64,000 bases of DNA, from positions 1,306,382 through 1,370,381 of the forward strand of contig NC_054708.1 of NCBI RefSeq assembly GCF_016097555.1, written 5' to 3'. The notes under the pieces were generated by a model. The model was given only the letters and a program-made list of their open reading frames with translations, did not search any database and was not told where the DNA came from. Position 1 is the first letter of the stretch, and each line of letters starts with the position of its first letter. Shown here one piece after another: positions 51,201 to 61,697 of this stretch. Position numbers and translations under genes: made by a program. This DNA is from Gigantopelta aegis. Its lineage: Eukaryota > Mollusca > Gastropoda > Neomphalida > Peltospiridae.

Positions 51201-54200
51201 CATATGTACATATTTATTGTTAATTTTCTGTGAATCTGAATTGTCAAAATAATGTATGCAATTTTTATGGTTCCATGTTATCATTGAACTGTTTGTTATT
51301 CGCTTTTCAAGTTATTTTTTTAATGGATTCACAGATGCATCTAATCCCACAAGAAATCATCATTGAGTAGTTTTAACTGAACAAGGTTCTTACTGTCTTT
51401 TCAAAATTAATTTCTGACAATATGCTGTCATGATTGGGTATACGCATATGGGTATTGCAAGTACCTGCATATGTAAGCAATCAACATGGATGCTAATTTG
51501 CATATTTTGCTTACGTACATGGAAAATGTGCACATGGAAATGTAGCTTAATATTGCATTTGTTTTTAAATGGGTGCACTGTGTATTAATTATTATGTGTA
51601 TTTTGTGAAGTAGGAGATGTGTACATTAACATGGATTTTTCAGGATAAAGCTGGTGCACTTGTTTTGAGAGTTCTTACGTCATTCAAGACAAGCGATATA
51701 GAATCAGCCATAAAGTCGCTGGACTCCAAACTGATTGACATTCTGATGAAGTACATATACCGAGGGTTTGGACATCCGTCTGATAACAGTAGTGCTATTT
51801 TATTAGCCTGGCATGAGAAGGTGAGTGTATGTACATCAGTGTATAGATCTGCCGAGATTTGAACATCTGTCTGATAACAATAGTGCTATTTATTAGCCTG
51901 GCATGAGAAGGTGAGTGTATGTACATCAGTGTATAGATCTACCGAGATTTGAACATCTGTCTGATAACAATAGTGCTATTTATTAGCCTGGCATGAGAAG
52001 GTGAGTGTATGTACATCAGTGTATAAATCTACCGAGATTTGAACATCTGTCTGATAACAATAGTGCTATTTATTAGCCTGGCATGAGAAGGTGAGTGTAT
52101 GTACATCAGTGTATAAATCTACCGAGATTTGAACATCTGTCTGATAACAATAGTGCTATTTATTAGCCTGGCATGAGAAGGTGAGTGTATGTACATCAGT
52201 GTATAAATCTACCGAGATTTGAACATCTGTCTGATAACAATAGTGCTATTTTATTAGCCTGGCATGAGAAGGTGAGTGTATGTACATCAGTGTATAAATC
52301 TACCGAGATTTGAACATCTGTCTGATAACAATAGTGCTATTTTATTAGCCTGGCATGAGAAGGTGAGTGTATGTACATCAGTGTATAAATCTACCGAGAT
52401 TTGAACATCTGTCTGATAACAATAGTGCTATTTATTAGCCTGGCATGAGAAGGTGAGTGTATGTACATCAGTGTATAAATCTACCGAGATTTGAACATCT
52501 GTCTGATAACAATAGTGCTATTTTATTAGCCTGGCATGAGAAGGTGAATGTATGTACATCAGTGTATAAATCTACCGAGATTTGAACATCTGTCTGATAA
52601 CAATAGTGCTATTTTATTAGCCTGGCATGAGAAGGTGAGTGTATGTACATCAGTGTATAAATCTACCGAGATTTGAACATCTGTCTGATAACAATAGTGC
52701 TATTTATTAGCCTGGCATGAGAAGGTGAGTGTATGTACATCAGTGTATAGATCTGCCGAGATTTGAACATCTGTCTGATAACAATAGTGCTATTTTATTA
52801 GCCTGGCATGAGAAGGTGAGTGTATGTACATCAGTGTATAGATCTGCCGAGATTTGAACATCTGTCTGATAACAATAGTGCTATTTATTAGCCTGGCATG
52901 AGAAGGTGAGTGTATGTACATCAGTGTATAGATCTACTGAGATTTGAACATGTGTCTGATAACAATAGTGCTATTTTATTAGCCTGGCATGAGAAGGTGA
53001 GTGTATGTACATCAGTGTATAAATCTACCGAGATTTGAACATCTGTCTGATAACAATAGTGCTATTTATTAGCCTGGCATGAGAAGGTGAGTGTATGTAC
53101 ATCAGTGTATAGATCTGCCGAGATTTGAACATCTGTCTGATAACAATAGTGCTATTTTATTAGCCTGGCATGAGAAGGTGAGTGTATGTACATCAGTGTA
53201 TAAATCTACCGAGATTTGAACATCTGTCTGATAACAATAGTGCTATTTATTAGCCTGGCATGAGAAGGTGAGTGTATGTACATCAGTGTATAGATCTGCC
53301 GAGATTTGAACATCTGTCTGATAACAATAGTGCTATTTATTAGCCTGGCATGAGAAGGTGAGTGTATGTACATCAGTGTATAGATCTACCGAGATTTGAA
53401 CATCTGTCTGATAACAATAGTGCTATTTATTAGCCTGGCATGAGAAGGTGAGTGTATGTACATCAGTGTATAGATCTACCGAGATTTGAACATCTGTCTG
53501 ATAACAATAGTGCTATTTATTAGCCTGGCATGAGAAGGTGAGTGTATGTACATCAGTGTATAGATCTGCCGAGATTTGAACATCTGTCTGATAACAATAG
53601 TGCTATTTTATTAGCCTGGCATGAGAAGGTGAGTGTATGTACATCAGTGTATAAATCTACCGAGATTTGAACATCTGTCTGATAACAATAGTGCTATTTA
53701 TTAGCCTGGCATGAGAAGGTGAGTGTATGTACATCAGTGTATAAATCTACCGAGATTTGAACATCTGTCTGATAACAATAGTGCTATTTATTAGCCTGGC
53801 ATGAGAAGGTGAGTGTATGTACATCAGTGTATAGATCTGCCGAGATTTGAACATCTGTCTGATAACAATAGTGCTATTTATTAGCCTGGCATGAGAAGGT
53901 GAGTGTATGTACATCAGTGTATAGATCTACCGAGATTTGAACATCTGTCTGATAACAATAGTGCTATTTATTAGCCTGGCATGAGAAGGTGAGTATATGT
54001 ACATCAGTGTATAGATCTGCCGAGATTTGAACATCTGTCTGATAACAATAGTGCTATTTATTAGCCTGGCATGAGAAGGTGAGTGTATGTACATCAGTGT
54101 ATAAATCTACCGAGATTTGAACATCTGTCTGATAACAATAGTGCTATTTATTAGCCTGGCATGAGAAGGTGAGTGTATGTACATCAGTGTATAGATCTAC

Positions 54201-57200
54201 CGAGATTTGAACATCTGTCTGATAACAATAGTGCTATTTATTAGCCTGGCATGAGAAGGTGAGTGTATGTACATCAGTGTATAAATCTACCGAGATTTGA
54301 ACATCTGTCTGATAACAATAGTGCTATTTATTAGCCTGGCATGAGAAGGTGAGTGTATGTACATCAGTGTATAGATCTACCGAGATTTGAACATCTGTCG
54401 TTCATGCTCTTAAATCATCTGGTGAAAGCAACTAGTTTTATTTTTGATCTTGTGAATTGTTACCTTCGGACACTTTTCTCCCTGAATTTTATAAATGTTC
54501 ACCTTTTTTGTGTAATACCAGTTTTTTTTACTTTGATGAACCCCTTGTGTTGCTTCAAATGCCAGAGGTTTGGCCATGGTCAGAACACATGTCGTGGAAA
54601 ACTTACATATGCTCGTTGTGGTTTGTTTGACCATGACAGCAAGACATGTAAGAATGATATACTTTGTCTCAATTGCAAGGGCAACCACTGTGCATACTCA
54701 CGAGAGTGTCCACGGTGGAAGCTGGAAAAACAAGTTCAAAAGGTAAAGGTACAAAATAAACTGTCCTTCACGGATGCCAGGAGGTTGGTGGAGACAGCAA
54801 CACCGACAGTGGTTGACAAGTCATATGCAGCTGCAGCTGCTGCCAAAGTCGCCACTAAAAGTGTTGCAGTCAACACAGACCTCACCTGGCATTGTGATGA
54901 AGCCAAGTACAAGAAACTGTCCGATACTGAGAAGGCACAAAAACAGGTGCAAAAAGCAGCACAAAAAGAAAAAATTACACCCCAGCAAAAGGAAATCGAA
55001 ACACAAGTGTCACTGGATTTTAAAAATCCACCAAATAGGTCGAGCACTAGTCTCCCTAAGACACGCAATGACACAAAGAAATCTTCAAAGAAATCTACAG
55101 AAGTACTGTCTGGTAGGCTGAAAAAGATCGAACTACGTTCGGTCCCGATCAGCAATATCTACGAAACATTGACTGATATTGGTGATGATGATAATATGGA
55201 GATTTCATCTCCAGATCATTGCCGATCACAAAGACCACCAGCAAAGCCAAAGATAAAACCCATACTTCCTCCCGATGAAAAATAAAGTTATCCAGTGAAA
55301 CTGTCGTTTTGATGAATTAAGTCTTCTAATTCAAAAGTATAATCCTCTTGCAGTGTGTCTTCAGGAAACTTTCCTAAAGGATACTGACAGTATTAACATC
55401 AGAGGATTTAATCTCTACCATAAATGTCAAGAAACTGACAATAGAGCGTCTGGGCGAGTTTCCATTATTGTAAATGAAAACATGCCCCAGAGTAAAGTCA
55501 TATTAAAGTCGACTTTACAAGCTGTGGCTGTAAAGGTCACGGCTCATAAAGCTATTACTCTATGTTCAGTTTATTTACCCCTTCTAAACAATTACAATTT
55601 AACACTAGGGAATTTCAAAGTCTTCTTGATCAACTCCCTACTCCCTTTATTATCGTGGGAGATTTTAATGCTCAACACACGTTGTGGGGATGCGATGACA
55701 TAAACACTAGAGGTAAACAATTAGAAGACTTAATTCTCAAAAATGACTTAATATTACTTAATGATAAAAGTCATACATACTTTGTCATTAATATTGTCTG
55801 ATGTCCATCTCATTTAGGAGAGCACTTATATAGGCTCTGCCTGTTGTGCAATCCTTTTGATTCTTTTTTGATCAAAAAAATATCTCAAAACAAAACAAAT
55901 ACATACTTTCATCCTGCAAGTGGTTCTTTCACATCCATTGATTTAACCTTTTGTAGTCCATCACTTTGTCTTGATTTCTCCTGGAAAGTTTGTCCAGACC
56001 CTTGTGGTAGTGACCACTTTCCAATTATTTTGGAGAATGATGGACCTCCATCACTTTGAAAGGGCTCAGAGGTGGCAGTTGACGGGCAAACTGGGATCAA
56101 TTTCGGCATCTATGCAGCAACAAACTGCCCTGATTGGTGCCGATGATCCCATGTCTTTGTTCACCTAAATCTTGAAAGATATTGCAGACGAAACGATTCC
56201 TAAGACTATCCTGAATATTTATTGCATTGCTCGGGCAAAGGCTCATAAAGCTATCAGACAGAGTAAGAAATCATCTTGGAGAAATTATGTCTCCAAGTTG
56301 AGTTCTCAAACATCTGTGAAATCTTGTCTGGAATAGGATACATAAAATCAAGGGAAAAGAATCCAATAATACAGTTCGCCATTTGTCTGTCAATGACACG
56401 GATGTGACGTCTCATTGTGACATTGCCTGTGAATGACACGGATGTGACGTCTCATTGTGACATTGCCTGTGAATGACACGGATGTGACGTCTCATTGTGA
56501 CATTGCCAATGCATTGGCAGACGATTTCTCTCACAACTCTTCTTCTTCTTTCAGTACAGATTACTACAGATGCTTTTACATCTGTCATAAATAAAGCTGA
56601 AAAGCAACCTATTAACTTTTCATCTGAAAATGCTGAAGTATACAACAGGCACTTCTGTTTGGAGGAGTTGCAGGATGCTCTACGTAGAGCCCATGATACT
56701 TCAGTAGGACCAGATGAAATACATTATCAACTCTTAAAACACTTACCTGAATCATCCTTGATGGTTCTATTAAATATCTTTAACAAAATCTGGATTTCGG
56801 GTGACTTTCCTTCTGATTGGAGAAAAGCAACTGTCATTCCTATTCCTAAGCCTGATAAGGATTCAACAAATCCTACCAGTTATCACCCTATTGCTTTGAC
56901 AAGCTGCATTTGTAAAACCATGGAAAGAATGTTCAACCGTAGACTTGTCTGGTATCTCGAGTCCCACAAATTGCTTACTAACATGCACGGTCGATCATCT
57001 TGTTAGATTTGATGCTTTCATCCATAACCAGCATTTGGTATCGGTCTTTTTTGACCTCGAGAAAGCTTATGATACCACGTGGAAGTATGGGATTTTGAAA
57101 GACCTGCATGGCATGGGCCTAAGAGGCTGTATGCCTGACTTCATCTCAAATTTTTTACAGAATAGGTCTTTCAAGGTACGAGTGGGATCTACGTTATCTG

Positions 57201-60200
57201 ATTCTCACTCCCAAGAGATGGGTGTCCCTCAAGGTAGCATCCTGTCAGTAACTTTATTTTCCGTGAAAATTAACTGCATCAACCAGTGTTTAAAACCTGG
57301 CGTTGATAGCTCGTTATATGTCGATGATTTTCAGATTTGCTACAGGTAATCCAGTATGAGTATCATTGAACGTCAGTTGCAGCTTTGTTTGAATAAACTT
57401 CAACAATGGATTCGATTCTCAAAGTCAAAAACTGTCTGTATGCATATCTGCCAGAAAAGAGGTCACCATTTAGGTCCTCAGCTGTTTCTGGACAAAAATC
57501 TGGTTCCAGTTGTGGAGGAGACCAAATTTCTGGGGATTATTTTTGACAGGAGGCTATCTTTTGTTCCTCATCTACAGTACGTTAAAAAGAAGGGCTTGAA
57601 GGCCCTCAGTATCTTAAAAGTTATTGGCAAGACTGAATGGGGAGCAGATCGAAAGGTTATGCTCTGACTTTATAGATCTTTAGTTAGGTCTAAACTTGAT
57701 TATGGGTGCATTGTGTATGGGTCAGCACGTAAGTCTTACTTGCAAATGCTAGATCCTATACACAACCAGGGACTTAGGCTTTGTCTTGGTGCTTTCAAAA
57801 CATCTCCTGTGGAGAGCTTGTATGTCGATGCACACAAACCTAGTTTGGGTGCTAGACGTGCAAAGCTTTCTCTGCAGTATGCTACAAAGATCAAATCAAT
57901 GCCAAAACATCCTGCACATAATGTGGTGTTTGATAACAAATATATGAAGTTATTTGATGCGAAACCGAATGCGATTCGAATATTTGGTATTTGCATTAAG
58001 CAGTTTTTATCAGTTTCCAACATTGATTTAACAGACATTTTGGAAATGCCTTCATATTTTATTTTGCCACCTTGGTGTATCAAACCACCAAATATTGTAT
58101 TCGATCTTGTGCATCTAAAAAAAGATCGCACAGATGCAGTTATTTATAAACAACATTTCATGGAAATCCAAGAGTGGTACTGTGATTACATTCCTGTTTA
58201 CACAGACAGATCATGGGATGGGAATTCTGTGGCTTGTGCTACAGTTTTTCCATCAAACGTAATAATTTCCATGAGATTGCCCGATTCAGCATCAATATTT
58301 ACTGCTGAAATCTGGGCCATCATTAAAGCCCTGGAACAGATTAAGGATTCATGTGCATCCAAATATATTATTTTTACACTGACTTTTGTGTCTCCAAGCT
58401 CTACAGTACATGAAATTGGAGCATCCCTTAGTTGGAATGGCGATACGAAAGTGTGTCTTTTTATAAATTACCAATAAAGATGTTATATTTTGTTGGGTAC
58501 CCAGCCATTTTGGCATTAAGGGTAATGAAAAGGCAGATGTTGCTGCCAAGTCTGCTTTGAACTTGCCCCATGTCCATGTTGGTGTCCCCTACAGTGATTT
58601 TAAATTTCATATTAACCAATATATCTTTTCGACATGGCAAGATGATTGGGACGGTGCGGTTGCGAATAAGCTCCATCCTGTCAAGCCAGTCCTGGGAGAG
58701 TGGCAGTCATCCTACAGGCGGTGCAGGAAGGATGAAGTAGTCTTGTGCCGTGCCCGCATCGGTCATACATATTTGACACATTCATTTATTTTAAAGAAGG
58801 ACCCTCCTCCTCAATGTGAACATTGTCAGTGTACACTGACTGTGCGCCACATTTTGGTGGAGTGTGATCATCTCAAGCCGACGAGAAATGATATATTTGG
58901 TAACAGAAATGTTTTGGAATCGTTTAAATTACATCCAGAATTAATTGTTACGTTTTTAAAACACTTTGACTTCTATACAAAGTTATAAAATATACTTACC
59001 TTGATTTTATGTATTATATTATACGTTTCCCCCACAGCTCCTTACACTGTGGTTTTACATGAATATATATAAATAATATTTCCTTATACACCCAATAGCC
59101 AATATGTATTTTGGTGCTGGGGTATCGTTAAACATTCATTCATTCATTGATGAAAGCAATGTTCAGTATGCAGGAGTGACTGGCTTGGATCCTTCTGTTC
59201 TAAGGTCTACAACCAGATCATAGCACCTGGCCTTCATTCCTGGAGGTCATGAACAAAACATGGGGTAGACTTTGATGAAAGCAATGTTCAGTATGCTGGA
59301 GTGACTGGCTTGGATTCCTTCTGTTCTAAGGTCTACAACCAGATCATAGCACCTGGCCTTCATTCCTGGAGGTCATGAACAAAACATGTCGAGTGCTTGT
59401 ATTTTTAGAGAAAATGGCTACTTACACAAGCTGCATAGACGAAGATGTTATTCAGTAAATATGACTTGTTACATTATGTCAGTTATTGGAACTCTAGGGA
59501 TGCTATCTGGAGTGTGTGTGTGTGGGACACATTCTCTGTGGGAGGAGGCACATTTTAATCTTTATTATCCATATGGTTCAACATAACCGAGTTAATAATA
59601 ATCATATGAAGCACACGTGTAATAACAAGTGTAATGACGTAATTGTGGGAAGCGATGTCATAACATGACGTTGCTTCTCCAGTCCTAGCTCAAACTGTGC
59701 ATTTGAAATATGAAATATTTTGTCATCTCCTTCTAGTTGTGGTTGGAACCTTTTGCATTGGGTCTTGTTGTACATAAAGAAGACAACAATAATAATATGG
59801 ATAATAAAGAAATTATTACACTCGCGTGTGAGTTGTACTGATTTTACGAAACTCATGTCAGGATCCATGTATTACCCTCGTTTTCGCTCGGGAAATACAA
59901 AAATCCTGACACTCGTTTCGTAAAATCAGTACGACACACAAACTTGTTTAATAATCTCTATGTATAGAGTAGGACAAAAACCAGACATTTTCATCAAGTG
60001 GAGCAAGGACATAGTCCCTCCACAGCCCCCCCCCCCCCCCCCCCCCCCCACACACACACCTAATTCCTGTGGACCTGGTTATATACCACTGACAGTACTT
60101 AGTGGCTCATAAACCCGAATACTGCTCCTTTAAATGTGGCTTCACTGTAACGAGACATCTCTGTACGTTTGACCATATGTATATTTTTGTGTATTTCAGA

Positions 60201-60262
60201 CATTCGCTATTGGAGGATTAGGATCAATAGTGCGGGTTCTGGCGGACAGGAAAACTGTGTGA
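48084..60262 (+). CDS. ARPC5: Actin-related protein 2/3 complex subunit 5
   Basis: This is the p16 subunit of the Arp2/3 complex, which nucleates branched actin (family knowledge). Exons 48084-48220, 50015-50087, 51644-51820 and 60200-60262 give 149 residues, against 151 in human. The start [20 protein letters not shown] closely matches human MSKNTVSSARFRKVDVDEYDE. Also seen are [41 protein letters not shown] and the end [17 protein letters not shown]. Intron 1 fits the U12 AT-AC class. Intron 3 (8.4 kb) contains about 28 copies of the exon 3 end with its donor and then a decayed LINE. AATAAA at 60312-60317 is the likely polyadenylation signal. Confidence 0.96.
48563..49017. mobile_element. 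hAT-like MITE with 5-bp target duplication in ARPC5 intron 1
   Basis: It begins CAGGCATCGAAATAA and ends with the complement TTATTTCGATGCCTG. GTTTA is duplicated at 48558-48562 and 49018-49022. Length 455 bp. Inner sequence has repeated GGTAACC motifs near both ends (ggttaccac, ggtaacctcctggtaacc). Open frames on minus are not recognised as transposase. Confidence 0.82.
49541..49687 (-). mobile_element. SINE fragment in ARPC5 intron 1
   Basis: Minus-oriented central domain and head (on plus ggtagcaagggatatataca, then gagattgatcctgtgc). The tail is missing. Confidence 0.65.
50015..50087 (+). CDS. ARPC5: ARPC5 coding exon 2
   Basis: The exon completes Gln and encodes [20 protein letters not shown] and QAVK. 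The donor AAG|GTAAGC is a normal U2-type site. Confidence 0.9.
50115..50290. repeat. (CAGA)n microsatellite in ARPC5 intron 2
   Basis: Imperfect cagacagacaga / cacacaga runs of about 175 bp, starting about 27 bases after the exon 2 donor. Confidence 0.93.
50642..51155. mobile_element. Tc1/mariner-like MITE flanked by TA
   Basis: It begins CTCTTCCAAAAAAGTAGGGG and ends complementary (CCCCTGCTTTTTTTGAAGAG). TA lies on each side. Length 514 bp. Central sequence hints at old coding remnants but shows no intact frame. Confidence 0.82.
51644..51820 (+). CDS. ARPC5: ARPC5 coding exon 3
   Basis: The exon encodes [40 protein letters not shown] and [19 protein letters not shown], 59 codons in phase 0 at both ends. 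Acceptor TTTTTCAG|GAT, donor AAG|GTGAGT. Its last ~62 bases seed the array that follows. Confidence 0.96.
51821..54397 (+). repeat. Tandem array of the ARPC5 exon 3 end and donor, 90-bp unit, about 28 copies
   Basis: The array starts immediately at the exon 3 donor. Each unit holds a copy of about the last 62 exon bases (from the Gly-Phe codons to GGCATGAGAAG), the donor GTGAGTGTATG, and about 28 intron bases. Most units share changes absent from the exon (GAACATCTG for GGACATCCG, AACAATAG for AACAGTAG, and one T fewer in ATTTATTAG). One unit has GTGAATG and one GTGAGTATATG at the donor. The T loss shifts the exon-like frame in most units. A LINE lies at its right end. Confidence 0.95.
54500..55285 (+). 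pseudogene. LINE ORF1 (gag-like, CCHC knuckles), partial
   Basis: The frame from about 54540 codes [20 protein letters not shown], a middle knuckle lacking its first Cys ([14 protein letters not shown]), and a third [10 protein letters not shown] Lys/Gln-rich tail runs to PPDEK at the stop at 55285. The N-terminal part is missing or replaced by non-homologous sequence, consistent with 5' truncation. Confidence 0.8.
56497..57667 (+). pseudogene. LINE ORF2 reverse transcriptase region, interrupted
   Basis: RT motifs lie in order but in different frames: [71 protein letters not shown] and [10 protein letters not shown], then thumb-like [16 protein letters not shown]. At least two frame changes lie within. 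Confidence 0.85.
57713..58988 (+). pseudogene. LINE ORF2 RNase H and C-terminal region, interrupted
   Basis: [34 protein letters not shown] and, after a frame change near 58470, [20 protein letters not shown] mark an RNase H domain, as in I-group LINEs. The end has a zinc-binding-like CEHCQ...HILVECDH. Stop at 58986-58988. Confidence 0.85.
59151..59390. repeat. Two-copy ~122-bp tandem duplication after the LINE
   Basis: The segment tgatgaaagcaatgttcagt...ggaggtcatgaacaaaacat occurs twice with few changes. It begins exactly at the LINE tail. Confidence 0.88.
59826..59941. repeat. Hairpin of ~47-bp imperfect arms in ARPC5 intron 3
   Basis: TGTGAGTTGTACTGATTTTA at the left pairs with the complement TAAAATCAGTACGACACACA at the right, continuing through CGAAACTC and TGTCAGGAT. 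A GC-rich loop ccctcgttttcgctcggg separates them. It may be part of a MITE; outer boundaries not found. Confidence 0.75.
60200..60262 (+). CDS. ARPC5: ARPC5 coding exon 4 (last)
   Basis: The exon encodes [20 protein letters not shown] and the stop TGA at 60260-60262. The acceptor TATTTCAG|ACA is in phase 0. It matches the conserved C-terminus GGVGSIVRVLTARKTV of human ARPC5. Confidence 0.96.
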   Translation, partial: TFAIGGLGSIVRVLADRKTV

Positions 60263-60311
60263 GACCGTGACACTTCTTGATTTCCACGCTCTTGTACATT
60301 TCATTAGAAAC

Positions 60312-60317
60312 AATAAA
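60312..60317 (+). terminator. ARPC5: ARPC5 polyadenylation signal AATAAA
   Basis: AATAAA lies 50 bases after the ARPC5 stop, followed by a short (TA)n run. Confidence 0.7.
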
Positions 60318-60485
60318 TATATATATATATACACTACCCTACCCTACTTATAGTACATTATGATGCAATAATATATCTTGTTTTTGTCCTGGAAGGACAA
60401 GAAATTTAATTATGAACAGCAAAAAAAAACACCATAAAGTTTATTTTCAGTGATGATAGCCATGTTAAAAAGTGATTTGCTTGTA

Positions 60486-60729
60486 CAGTAGAACCTGCCT
60501 AAACCGAATCTTAATAAAAGATTACAGCCAAATATTTCAGTTCCAACTTTTCCCCTAGGTTTTTGATATATATTAAAACCATCAATAAACCGAATTCTGT
60601 CCATTCTGGAAACCGGATGGATTTTTTGCACCAACACATTACCATCTAAATCAATAAGCCAAAATGAGACTTCTCTAAACCAAATAAATGTTGACTTTCC
60701 AATGTGATTCACTTTAGTCTGGTTCCACG
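60486..60729. mobile_element. Pogo/Tigger-like MITE, diverged
   Basis: It begins CAGTAGAACCTGCCTAAACC after TA and ends CTTTAGTCTGGTTCCACG before TA. The ends are roughly complementary and similar to the MITE at 14288-14459. Confidence 0.6.
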
Positions 60730-61149
60730 TAATAATTAACGTGTATTTATTATTATGCCAGGCAGTATCATATCTTGCAGTGCTGAAATTATTGTACCAA
60801 GTACAGCCTAATGAACGGCTATACTTGCATATTGCAGTTGGTGTGTTACTCAATGACGTGGATAAAAAGAAAGAAGAATGTGTTGAATGTGTCATTAAAT
60901 ATAACATTTCTTTCTTTGATGACAAGTGTTCAGATACTTATTTAAAAGCACGCTTCACATTCAGTGTAAGAGAGTAAGATGTAGTATACAAATGTATAAC
61001 TGTGTATTATATTTTATATTGCTCATTTGTAAATAAACAACAAAATTCAGCGTACTGTCATCATTAATGTATTTGTTATGTTTTCTCTCTTTTGATTGGC
61101 TTCAAGTGGCATGCCATATTTTACTCTGTACTAATAATTAATATAAAGT

Positions 61150-61450
61150 ATTACAGTCCTGGGGTTGAGTACATGAGTCAGTAGAGTGAAGCATTTGTTG
61201 AATGTCAAACTTGGTCTGATGTTAACGACACTAAACCACATGAGTCTGTAGCTGGTAGGAGTGAAACATCTGTTGAATGTCAAACTTGGTCTGATGTTAA
61301 TGACACTAAACCACATGAGTCGGTAGGAGTGAAGCATCTGTTGAATGTCAAACTTGGTCTGATGTTAATGACACTAAACCACATGAGTCGGTAGCTGGTA
61401 GGAGTGAAACATCTGTTGAATGTCAAACTTGGTCTGATGTTAATGACTAA
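61150..61450. repeat. Tandem repeat, ~75-86-bp unit, about 4 copies
   Basis: The unit contains gttgaatgtcaaacttggtc and gacactaaaccacatgagtc. It lies downstream of ARPC5. Confidence 0.9.
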
Positions 61451-61697
61451 TCAGGAATCAAGTTTGTTAAAGGAGAGGACAATTAAGGCATTTGGCCTGG
61501 TATGCATATTCAACGATATATAATGCACATTATTGCTTAATATCAACACGTATAATCGTATAGTTAATTAATAAAACGGTTAAATGTGACGGCTATTATA
61601 TATAACGGGCGCAGCCATTTTGTACCATCTCAGTGAGTATGCCCTCTGGCGAGCTGGTGGTTACCTAATACTTAACGCGTCACATCAGGAATGAGCC
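61445..61697 (-). mobile_element. MITE-like sequence, second copy of the 47617-47816 family
   Basis: It matches that sequence in reverse orientation, for example ttaataaaacggttaaatgt and acctaatacttaacgcgtca. It is longer than the first copy by about 50 bp. Confidence 0.65.

Larger units (their letters stand above)
54400..59150 (+). mobile_element. I/Jockey-type LINE with RNase H, decayed and 5'-truncated
   Basis: The ORF1 remnant has CCHC knuckles ([29 protein letters not shown]). ORF2 pieces are endonuclease ([29 protein letters not shown]), RT ([48 protein letters not shown]), RNase H ([43 protein letters not shown]) and a terminal [20 protein letters not shown]. At least six stops or frame changes separate them. 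A 38-bp piece (tgaatgacacggatgtgacg...) is tripled near 56395-56510. It ends with gctggggtatcgttaaacatt and (CATT)n. It lies inside ARPC5 intron 3, at the edge of the array. Confidence 0.88.

Noticed and set aside
51821-54397. CRISPR-like regular repeat array
   Set aside because: The host is clearly eukaryotic. Units are head-to-tail with no unique spacers, and the unit is explained as an exon edge plus donor.
54410-55155. Minus-strand open frames opposite the LINE ORF1
   Set aside because: Complement of a lysine- and glutamine-rich coding region, giving F/C/L-rich artefacts.
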